A DNA stretch of 64,000 nt from JBBROS01 sp965213855 (GTDB lineage Bacteria; Pseudomonadota; Alphaproteobacteria; Acetobacterales; Acetobacteraceae), in NCBI GenBank assembly GCA_965213855.1, contig CBDCAA010000008.1, positions 248,001 to 312,000 of the forward strand, written 5' to 3'. Each line of letters starts with the position of its first letter. The stretch's first letter is position 1. Of the stretch, positions 50,142 to 57,973 are shown piece by piece. The notes beneath the pieces were generated by a model. It was not told the DNA's origin, made no database searches, and saw nothing but the letters and a program-made list of their open reading frames with translations. A program made the position numbers and the translations under genes.

Positions 50142-52532
50142 TTAGCTGCCCGCCCAGTTCGGGGGCGCAGACATCGCGAAGTGTGTGGTGCCGTTGCCGA
50201 ACAGGATGGCCGGTGCGCCGGCGACTGGCTGCCCGTCGAACTGCACGGCATCGACGTAGAGGTTGCGGTCCATCGACGGCGAGCCGCCATAGGCGTCGTT
50301 CAGGAACGTGACCGCGAGATCGTGGGCGGAAAAGGTCTCCGGGAGTCCGGAGACGGTTATCGCCTGCGACTGGCCGCCCGCATGCGACGCGGTCGCCGTG
50401 TAGATGCCGCCCTGCTGTTGGCCGTCCACGGCGACCGTGAACTGGGCGTCCCCAAGCCAGGCATCTTCGGACACGTGGAGGACGGCCGTGCTCGTCAGCG
50501 CGGCGCCGGCCGAGAAGTAGTCCGTCCCGTTGGCATAGAGCGACGCCGCCGCACCCGCGATCGGCGTGCCGTTGTCGCTTGCGCCGGCCACGTAGAGGTT
50601 GCGGTCCATGCTCGATGAGCCGCCATAGGCGTCATTGACAAAGGCGATGCCGACGTGGTGCACGCCGGCCGCAAACGGGCTTGCGATGGTGATGGCCTGG
50701 GTCTGCCCTGCCGCGTGCGATGCCGTTGCCGTATAGAGTCCGCCGACCTGTGCGCCGTCCAAGGTTACCGTGAACTGGGCGTCGCCCTGCCAAGCGTCCT
50801 CTGCGACGGTGACGACGAGGCCGTTGCTCGTGGGTGCGGGCACGGAAACGGGCGTGCCGATCGCTGCGGCAAAGGTGTCGGTGCCGTTCGCAAGCAGGCT
50901 CGCCGTGCTGCCGGCGATCGCCTGGCCGTTGTAGCTTGCGCCGTCCACATACAGGTTCCTGTCCATACTCGTCGATCCGCCATAGGCGTCGTTGACGAAC
51001 GTGACCGAGACCTGGTGGGTGCCGTCCGGGACCGTGCCGGCCAGGACGACCGCCTGCGACTGTCCGGCCGCATGCAAGGCGGTCGCGGTGTAGACGCCGC
51101 CAACCTGCTGGCCGTCGAGATGGACGACAAACTGGGCGTCCCCCATCCAGGCGTCTTCGGAGACGTTCAACACGAGTCCGCTCGGGGGAGCGGGGTTGGT
51201 TGCCGTGCTGCCGCCGGAACTCGCCGGAGGGATCACGATCAGAAGCGGATGGTCCGAGATGGACAGGCTGACGGTCGAGACGTTTTGCAGCGTCTGGATC
51301 GGACCGGTGCCGAGGAGCGGGTCGATGACCAGGACGGTGGCATAAGTTTTCTGCAGGTCCACCGTGACCGGGTAAGCCTGCGCCGCGATCGCAGTCTGCG
51401 TGTCGGTGTTCCAGAGCTGCTCCTCGTTCCAGACAGCGATGACGTGCGTGCCGTCGCTCTTCTCGAACGAGGTCGTGTTGCCGGTGTAGTTGTAGGGCAC
51501 CCCGGTCGCGGTGAAGGCGAAGCTGTCGGGCGTGAACGTCCGGCTGCTGGCGCCAGAATCAGCGAGGATGGTCGTGAGATTGTGGAACGCAGTCGCGGCC
51601 AGTTTCGGCGTGCCATCGTTGTTGAACAGGCCGAAGTGGAACTCCTGGTTGGCGCCGTTCGGGTCCACGCCGTCATCCATCAGGTCATACAGGTAGGTGC
51701 GTTGGACACCCGCCACCGCCTCGTCGAGCACCTCGTCCAACAAGTAGCTGGCCTGCAGCGACTGGGGCACGCCGCCCCAGCCCACGCCGTTGGTCAGGGT
51801 GTAGAACCCCGTCTCGGTGAGCACGACCGGTTTCGAGGGCGCGTCGGTCTGGCCGCCAGAGATCGCCGCGTGGATGACGAAGATCGGCCGCAGCCCGTGC
51901 GGCGGATAGGAATGGATGTTCGCGTCGTCGGTATAGGCGGACAGATCGCCGATCGATGGAAAGGCCGACGGGTCCGCGCCGCCGAGCGTGAACAGATAGA
52001 CGGACGCCTGGGCGAGCGCCGGGTTGGCCCTGACGGCTGCATAGAGGTCCTTCTGCAGCGCGACCGCCGCATCGACGCCGCTGAGCCCGCCATACTGGAT
52101 CGGGTAGATCGCCACCTCGTTCGGGCCCTCGACCGCATTGAGATAGGGCGCCAACTGGTTGACGTTGGCCATCGCGCCCGCAAGGTTCACGGGTCCGCCG
52201 CCATTGACGATCAGGTCGATCTTGGCGCCGAGCTTGCCCAGCGCTGCGATATTGGCCATCGACGCCGCATCGATCGGCGAACTCTGCCGGACGTTGTCGA
52301 CGCCGAGGTAGGCCAGCAGCGACGAGAGCTGCGCCGGGTTGTTGTAGGGGTTGGAGCCGATATGCGTGTTCACGCCGATCGTGTCGATAAAGTCGCCTGT
52401 CCGCATGCCGCTCCCCTTTTGGTGCCTGGCCGGCATGACGATGAACACCAAAACACCGAGGGCGACCAGCAGCAGGGCCGCTGGGAGGAACAGGACACTC
52501 CTTTTCCTGATGATTGCTGACGGCTCGGACAT
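50142..52532 (-). CDS. Membrane-anchored GH39-like glycosidase with three CBM60-like repeats
   Basis: About 796 residues from the second ATG. An N-terminal signal-anchor (VLFLPAALLLVALGVLVFIV) is followed by a TIM-barrel-like region to about 430. That region has VEGPNEVAIYP near 136 and VLTETGFYT near 239, good candidates for the acid/base and nucleophile Glu of clan GH-A enzymes such as GH39. Three repeats of about 110 residues follow, each with SEDAW(M/Q/L)GDAQF, GQ(S/T)QA and FVNDAYGGS(T/S)SMDRNL-like blocks. These match CBM60-type calcium-dependent xylan-binding modules. It would sit outside the inner membrane and trim, bind or depolymerise the polymer made by the surrounding operon. Confidence 0.75.
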   Translation of the reverse strand: MSEPSAIIRKRSVLFLPAALLLVALGVLVFIVMPARHQKGSGMRTGDFIDTIGVNTHIGSNPYNNPAQLSSLLAYLGVDNVRQSSPIDAASMANIAALGKLGAKIDLIVNGGGPVNLAGAMANVNQLAPYLNAVEGPNEVAIYPIQYGGLSGVDAAVALQKDLYAAVRANPALAQASVYLFTLGGADPSAFPSIGDLSAYTDDANIHSYPPHGLRPIFVIHAAISGGQTDAPSKPVVLTETGFYTLTNGVGWGGVPQSLQASYLLDEVLDEAVAGVQRTYLYDLMDDGVDPNGANQEFHFGLFNNDGTPKLAATAFHNLTTILADSGASSRTFTPDSFAFTATGVPYNYTGNTTSFEKSDGTHVIAVWNEEQLWNTDTQTAIAAQAYPVTVDLQKTYATVLVIDPLLGTGPIQTLQNVSTVSLSISDHPLLIVIPPASSGGSTATNPAPPSGLVLNVSEDAWMGDAQFVVHLDGQQVGGVYTATALHAAGQSQAVVLAGTVPDGTHQVSVTFVNDAYGGSTSMDRNLYVDGASYNGQAIAGSTASLLANGTDTFAAAIGTPVSVPAPTSNGLVVTVAEDAWQGDAQFTVTLDGAQVGGLYTATASHAAGQTQAITIASPFAAGVHHVGIAFVNDAYGGSSSMDRNLYVAGASDNGTPIAGAAASLYANGTDYFSAGAALTSTAVLHVSEDAWLGDAQFTVAVDGQQQGGIYTATASHAGGQSQAITVSGLPETFSAHDLAVTFLNDAYGGSPSMDRNLYVDAVQFDGQPVAGAPAILFGNGTTHFAMSAPPNWAGS

Positions 52533-52600
52533 GGTCCGGTCGGCGCGGGTCATCGCGTCACGCCCGATCGGCGGCCGTCAACGGGCGGCGGCCGGACACG

Positions 52601-54052
52601 TCATGCCCGGAATGAGTGCTGGGTGGGCGGGGCCGGCCGGGCCGTCGCGAGCGCGATGAACAGCCAAAGCAGAAGACCGATCTCGCCGCTCGTGACACTC
52701 GTCAGCGGGATCGACACGATCATCCCGACGATCACCGCGCCGGTCACGATGAGCCGCTTGTCCGTGCTGCCCCTGATCCGGCCCAGACCCTGCAGCGCGG
52801 CCCAGCACAGGCCGACGATGTAGATGGTGCCCACCACGACACCCATCGTGACGATCGCGGTCACGATCTCTCCGTCCACGGCATCGAGCCCGTTGAACGG
52901 GGTCGCCAGCCGGGAGAAGCCCAGTCCAAATCCCAACTCGTCCACCAAGCGATACGCTTCGAACAACTGGCCGAGCCGCGCCTTGCCGCTCCCATCGTCC
53001 GACACCGACCCGGTGAACGTCTCCAGGCGATCCATGATGGCGTCGCCGAAGTCGGCACTGCCGGCGGCCAGGATGATCGCGACCACGATCAGCACGCTGA
53101 TCAGCCCGGCACGCTCGCGGGTGCGTCCGAACAGGGCGCAGTAGACGAGACCCAGGACCACCGCGATCCACGCCGTCCGGTAGAACGTGAACATCAGGCC
53201 AAGGCCGATCACCATCGCCATGAACGGCGCCAGCCAGCCTTTGCGGCAGAAGCCGAACAGCAGCACGCCGCATGCGGCGTAGGTCCCGAACGAGGCCGGG
53301 GAGTTCATCATGCTGAACACGCGGACCTGGTACGGCTCAGGCCGGCCCAGCACCGAGATCGTGCCCGCCACGCTCTCCATCCAGTAGCGGTCCCAGTCCG
53401 GCGGGCTCACGTACTGCCAGATGCCGTAAACCCCGATGATGGGCGCGAGCACGAAGAAGGTGCGCGTTGCCGCTTCGAGCGCCGTGGGGTCGTGCCGGGC
53501 CTTGCGCATCACCCATGCGCCGTAGAGCAGGGGCGTGTACATCTTCAGCGCCGCCGTGCCGAGCGGCCCGAACTCTCCCCTGAAGGCCGACAGCAGCATG
53601 CCATAGGTGATGCACAGGCCGACGAGGACGAGTGGCAGGAGCGCCTCGTCGTCGGGCTCTCGGCGATGGAGGAGGTGCCGTAGCTCGACGGTCGGGATCG
53701 CGATCGCCAGGACCGGGCCGACCAGCATGACGCCGGACGGATCGAACCCGATCGCGACGTCCACAAGCCGGCGCAGGAATGGCGCGAACACGTAAAGCGA
53801 CAGTGCGACCTCGATGCTCTGCGCGCATCCCTCCCGCCAGGCCAGCCAACCGACCGCGGCCGAGCCGGCGATGAACATCGGCCGGGCCAGGCCCGGTGCG
53901 ACCAGCGCCAAGCCCACCGTGCCGAGCAGCAGCCCGAGCAGGGCGAGCCGCGCCGTCGAGCGGAACAGCGCGCCCTGAAGGGGGGCTGCCGCGGGTTGGC
54001 TCCGACCGGGTCGCGGCACTGCGAGCGGCGGCGGCAGCGCCAGCCTGGTCAC
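52601..54052 (-). CDS. O-antigen ligase/polymerase-like membrane protein
   Basis: This 483-residue polytopic protein has around ten hydrophobic segments, among them LALLGLLLGTVGLALVAPGL, FVLAPIIGVYGIWQYV and AMVIGLGLMFTFYRTAWIAV. The large loop with FSMMNSPASFGTYAACGVLL and the motif FTFYRTAWIA are typical of Wzy/WaaL-type proteins that polymerise repeat units or ligate chains in the periplasm. With a Wzc-like protein and a flippase in the operon, a polymerase role is favoured. It overlaps the glycosyltransferase gene upstream by four bases. Confidence 0.78.
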   Translation of the reverse strand: MTRLALPPPLAVPRPGRSQPAAAPLQGALFRSTARLALLGLLLGTVGLALVAPGLARPMFIAGSAAVGWLAWREGCAQSIEVALSLYVFAPFLRRLVDVAIGFDPSGVMLVGPVLAIAIPTVELRHLLHRREPDDEALLPLVLVGLCITYGMLLSAFRGEFGPLGTAALKMYTPLLYGAWVMRKARHDPTALEAATRTFFVLAPIIGVYGIWQYVSPPDWDRYWMESVAGTISVLGRPEPYQVRVFSMMNSPASFGTYAACGVLLFGFCRKGWLAPFMAMVIGLGLMFTFYRTAWIAVVLGLVYCALFGRTRERAGLISVLIVVAIILAAGSADFGDAIMDRLETFTGSVSDDGSGKARLGQLFEAYRLVDELGFGLGFSRLATPFNGLDAVDGEIVTAIVTMGVVVGTIYIVGLCWAALQGLGRIRGSTDKRLIVTGAVIVGMIVSIPLTSVTSGEIGLLLWLFIALATARPAPPTQHSFRA

Positions 54053-55260
54053 AGTCTCTGTCCGAAGGAGTGATCGCCCATCGGTACGCCGGCCAGGGCG
54101 TATTGCGCGTCGATCGCGCTCCAGAAGTGCTCGAGCGTGAACGTGGTCCTGACGCGCGCGGCCGCGGCGGCACTCGTTGCGCCGTAGACGGCCGGGTCGA
54201 GCAGCCGGTCGAGCGCTGCCGTGAACGCCGCTGCGCTGTCGGCGAGGGCGCCGTGTTTCGGCCCGCCGATCAACCCCGGAATGCCGCCCGCCGGATAGCC
54301 GATGCAGGGGATGCCGCGCTGCATCGCCTCGAGGATGACGAGCGGCGCAGGATCAGGGGTCTGCGACGGCACGGCGAGGATGTCGATCCCGCCATAGGGG
54401 TCCTCGCCCGGCCCGGCCCAGCCCAGCACCTGGCACCGGCCCTGCTCCACCAGTGGCGCGATACGGCCAGCCAACGAGTGCCAATAGGCTGCGCCCTCGG
54501 CGTCCCAGCGACCCCGGATGAGCAGGCGAAGATCCGGCCGAGCATGGCTCGCGTGCTCGAACCAATCGAGCAGGACGTGGAGGCCCTTGAACGGGTGGAA
54601 CCGCCCGACGAAGCCGATCGTCGGCCCGTTCGGCGCAACCCGGACGGGCAGGGGGGCCTGAAGCGGGCGCACGCCGTTGGCGACGACCGCGACCCGTCCA
54701 GGCAGGGCCGCGTTATGCCGGCGGCCGGGATAGCAGGGCCTGGACACGACCACGGTTCGTGTCGCGCCGGCGCCCACGCCGCGCCAGATCAGCTTTTCCA
54801 GGCGCGTGAATGGAATGTCGTGCACATGCGCGAGCACCGGCACGCCGTGCAGCAACCGCGTCAGGCCGCCGATCACGTGGACCTTCAGTCCGTTCGTATG
54901 GATCAGGGACGCCCCGGTCTCGGCCGCGGCGGCCGCCAATTGGCGGGCACAGCGCCACGCACCGCTGACCGCCTGGGCAAGCTCGTGCGGGCGGGGCGGC
55001 CGCCGCACGGTCGCCACGGCGCCCAGGTCGAAAAGCCGGACCGGGATGCCGCGCGCCCCTGCCAGCGCCGCGAGTTCGCCGTCGCCGGGCACGGCCAACG
55101 CCGGGTTGATGGAGGGGTTGGCGAGCAGGTCGAGCAGGACCCGCTCGGCGCCGCCCTTGAGGTCGGCCACCGGCGAGACGAACAGGATGGTGGGCCGCTG
55201 CGGCCCTGTCGTCGTCGTGGGCAGTTCGGATGCGCAAGGGCGGGGCCCGACGAAGGTCAT
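54049..55260 (-). CDS. Family 4 glycosyltransferase
   Basis: This 403-residue GT-B enzyme has an N-terminal ILFVSPVADLKGGAERVLLD acceptor-side strand and loop, LIHTNGLKVHVIGGLTRLLH, and a C-terminal donor domain with IGFVGRFHPFKGLHVLLDWF and PDPAPLVILEAMQRGIPCIG. The first Glu of the usual E-x7-E motif is Asp here. It is cytosolic and would add one sugar to the lipid-linked repeat unit. ATG 55260 forms an ATGA overlap with the flippase gene; the longer frame upstream lies within that gene. Confidence 0.88.
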   Translation of the reverse strand: MTFVGPRPCASELPTTTTGPQRPTILFVSPVADLKGGAERVLLDLLANPSINPALAVPGDGELAALAGARGIPVRLFDLGAVATVRRPPRPHELAQAVSGAWRCARQLAAAAAETGASLIHTNGLKVHVIGGLTRLLHGVPVLAHVHDIPFTRLEKLIWRGVGAGATRTVVVSRPCYPGRRHNAALPGRVAVVANGVRPLQAPLPVRVAPNGPTIGFVGRFHPFKGLHVLLDWFEHASHARPDLRLLIRGRWDAEGAAYWHSLAGRIAPLVEQGRCQVLGWAGPGEDPYGGIDILAVPSQTPDPAPLVILEAMQRGIPCIGYPAGGIPGLIGGPKHGALADSAAAFTAALDRLLDPAVYGATSAAAAARVRTTFTLEHFWSAIDAQYALAGVPMGDHSFGQRL

Positions 55261-56756
55261 TGCTGTGGACCCGGCGCCACGAGCCTGCGGGGGCGGTCGA
55301 GAAGGCGGAGCAGCTGCCGGGCCTGGTCCGGCATGGTTGCCGCCAGCCAGCCGGCGGTGGCAAGGCCGAACACCGGCCCGGCGACGGCCAGCCGAGCGAA
55401 CGGTGCATCGATCGCAGCGCAGATCCCCGCGCCCACGCAGGCCAGCGCCACCGCGCCGAGCGCCGCGGACGCCACGCAGCGCAGGATCAGGCCGCCGCAG
55501 GCGAGTGCTGCCGCGGTTCCGCCAAGGAGTGCCAGGCCGCGGATGGCCTCGCCCAGCCCCAAGCCCAACGTGCCGAGCCAAGGCACCGCGATGACGTTCA
55601 CCAGCGCATTCGCCGCATAAGCGCCGATGATGATGAGCGCCGCCGTGCCATTGCGTCCCGAGGCGTTGACCATTCGGACCAGCACCCAGCCCAGCATCGC
55701 CGCCCAGAGCCCGACCGAGATGCCCTGCAACGCCCCGGCCGTGAGGAGCACCGCATGCGCATCGAAGGCGCCGCGGGCGAACACGACCCGGACGATGTCG
55801 GACGCGAACACGGCGATGAACACCGAGGCTGGCAGGCCGATCGCGAGCAGCCGCTGCGTGGTCCGCCGCACGTTGACGCGCAGTTGGCCGGGGTCGCCGA
55901 GCGCACGGGTGAGGACGACGTAACCGATCGGCTGGCTGACGAGGTAGAACGTCGTCTCGGTCAAGGTGCGGGCGTAATCAAGCGAAGCGACCGCGCCGAC
56001 GGCCACGCCGGAGGCCAGCAGGCGCTCGAGCACGATGTTGCCCTGGTCGGCGAGGGGAACGGCCAGCAACGGGCGGAAGCGGCGGAAGAACGTCAGCCCC
56101 ACACTGACGACGAGGCCCGCGTTGACCCCGCGCAGGCCGAGCGTGCCCGCGCGCGACAGCGCGACGGCGCCGTAGAGCGCCACGAGGTTGAACGCGAGCA
56201 CGAAGCTCCAGGGAATGGCGAGCGGCTGGCGGCTCCATGCCATGATCGCGATGCCGCCCATCATGCCCACGTTCTGGACGGAGGCGCGGATGGCTGCGAT
56301 GCGCGAGGTTCCGGTGGCGATCTCCACCGCGCTCAGCATTGCGGACAGGACGGATGCGGGGATCGCGAGCGCCATCACCCGGACGAACGTGACGGTCGTG
56401 GCCTGCGCCTCGGCGTCGAAGCCGCCGACGAGAAGCCCGACCCAGGGCGCCGCGACCAGGGCCACGAGCGCGGCGACGAGGACCGCGACGGCCGTCAGCA
56501 GGATGGCCAGGGCCGTCGACCGGGGGGCGGCGTCACCCTCGTCCCGCCAGATACGGTGCAGCGGGATCAGCACCGAAGGCAGCATGTCACTCTGGATCGG
56601 CGCGACCGGCAGCAGCACCGCCGTGAGCGCGCCGCGGAAGCTGTCGGCGATGAGGTTGGCCCCGAGCAGGCGCGCCATCTCCATCTCACGCGCAAACCCC
56701 AGCACCTTGCCGAGCAGGGCGCCGCTGATCAGGGGCGCGGCAAGCCGAAGGCTCAT
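55257..56756 (-). CDS. MurJ-like lipid flippase
   Basis: This 499-residue protein of the MviN/MurJ branch of the MOP superfamily has about 13-14 membrane helices. The start ISGALLGKVLGFAREMEMAR, then IADSFRGALTAVLLPV, and later LDYARTLTETTFYLVSQPIG and DIVRVVFARGAFDAHAVLLT are typical. Located in an exopolysaccharide operon that lacks a separate Wzx-type gene, it probably flips the undecaprenyl-linked repeat unit rather than lipid II. ATG 56756 overlaps the upstream gene stop (ATGA). Confidence 0.85.
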   Translation of the reverse strand: MSLRLAAPLISGALLGKVLGFAREMEMARLLGANLIADSFRGALTAVLLPVAPIQSDMLPSVLIPLHRIWRDEGDAAPRSTALAILLTAVAVLVAALVALVAAPWVGLLVGGFDAEAQATTVTFVRVMALAIPASVLSAMLSAVEIATGTSRIAAIRASVQNVGMMGGIAIMAWSRQPLAIPWSFVLAFNLVALYGAVALSRAGTLGLRGVNAGLVVSVGLTFFRRFRPLLAVPLADQGNIVLERLLASGVAVGAVASLDYARTLTETTFYLVSQPIGYVVLTRALGDPGQLRVNVRRTTQRLLAIGLPASVFIAVFASDIVRVVFARGAFDAHAVLLTAGALQGISVGLWAAMLGWVLVRMVNASGRNGTAALIIIGAYAANALVNVIAVPWLGTLGLGLGEAIRGLALLGGTAAALACGGLILRCVASAALGAVALACVGAGICAAIDAPFARLAVAGPVFGLATAGWLAATMPDQARQLLRLLDRPRRLVAPGPQQ

Positions 56757-57973
56757 ACCGGGCCCGGCTTCGTCCGCTGCCCGGCCGACCGCGCGTCTGC
56801 CGCCCGGATCCAGGCACTGCGCAGGCTGCCCGAAACGGCCGTGTTGCTGAACCGGCCCATCGCCTCGGCCCGCCCGCGTTCGCCCATGAGCAGGAACTGC
56901 CCGCGCGAGCAGTCGAGACGCGAGAGCAGCGCCGCCAGCGCATCGGGGTCGCCCTCCGGCACGACCCACCCGCCGCGCCCGATCACGGCCGGGATCGAGC
57001 CAGAGCTCGAGCCGATGACCGGTATGGCGCACGCGTGCGCCTCCATGATGACACGGCCGAACTGCTCCTTCCAGGTGCGGGTCGTCCGGGACATCAGCAC
57101 AAGGGCATCGAGCGAGGAGATGAACGCCGCAACGCCCTCGGGCGTCGTGGGATCGAGAAGGTGGACCCGGTCCGCAAGTCCGAGCGCCTGCGCCCGCGCC
57201 AGCAGCCTGGGCTTGTCCGGACCGGTGCCCAGCAGCGACACGTCGACCGGAACCGGGCAACGGGCCATCGCCTGCAGCACGTCGTCCAACCCCTTCTCCG
57301 GCACGAGCCGGCCCACGTAGCCGAGCCGAAGCTGCGGCCCATGCGCCGACCGGAGCGCCGCCCGGTCGCGCGGGTAGAAGACCGCCTCGTTGATCGCATA
57401 CTCCACGATCTCGTGCGGCCCGCGATAGCCGGACTGTCGCGAGACGGCCAGCGCCTCCTCGCCGCGTGCGACCAGCAGGTCCGTGCGGGCGAGCGTGTAG
57501 CGGCGGATCTGCTCGAAACCGAGCGGCAGCCGCCGCCGGATGTTCTGGTCCGTCTCGAGCAGAACGGCGGCACCGGGCAGCAGGCTGTCGCGAAGCCGCA
57601 CGGCCTGCAGCGCCACGAGGCTCCAGGGCTCCTCCCAGAGATGGATCACGTCGGGACGAATGGCCGATAGCAGCCGGCGCAGCCTGGGATAGTGGTGCAG
57701 ATACCACTTCGCCGGCCCGCCACGGGTCAAACGAACCGGCTGGACGTCGACCTTGAGCCGGGTCTGGGACGGATCGGCGGCCTCCGGCTGTCCGTATTCG
57801 TGCCAGAGTGCCGGTACGACCAAGGTGAGGTCGATGTCGGGGTCGGACGCCAGCGCCTCGTAGCGCATCCGCGCCGCCCCGGCCCGCACCGCCGAATGCG
57901 AGATCGACACCACGCGGAGCGCGGGCGCCCGCTCGGCATCGGCCACCTTCGGCCGGGTCAACGACGAGAGCAT
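56753..57973 (-). CDS. Family 4 glycosyltransferase
   Basis: This 406-residue GT-B enzyme shows LRVVSISHSAVRAGAARMRY at the acceptor side, DVIHLWEEPWSLVALQAVRL, then LRLGYVGRLVPEKGLDDVLQ, LLGTGPDKPRL and the donor E-x7-E motif WKEQFGRVIMEAHACAIPVI. The product is cytosolic. ATG 57973 overlaps the wzc-like stop by one base (TGATG). It contributes one linkage of the repeat unit; donor not readable. Confidence 0.88.
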   Translation of the reverse strand: MLSSLTRPKVADAERAPALRVVSISHSAVRAGAARMRYEALASDPDIDLTLVVPALWHEYGQPEAADPSQTRLKVDVQPVRLTRGGPAKWYLHHYPRLRRLLSAIRPDVIHLWEEPWSLVALQAVRLRDSLLPGAAVLLETDQNIRRRLPLGFEQIRRYTLARTDLLVARGEEALAVSRQSGYRGPHEIVEYAINEAVFYPRDRAALRSAHGPQLRLGYVGRLVPEKGLDDVLQAMARCPVPVDVSLLGTGPDKPRLLARAQALGLADRVHLLDPTTPEGVAAFISSLDALVLMSRTTRTWKEQFGRVIMEAHACAIPVIGSSSGSIPAVIGRGGWVVPEGDPDALAALLSRLDCSRGQFLLMGERGRAEAMGRFSNTAVSGSLRSAWIRAADARSAGQRTKPGPV

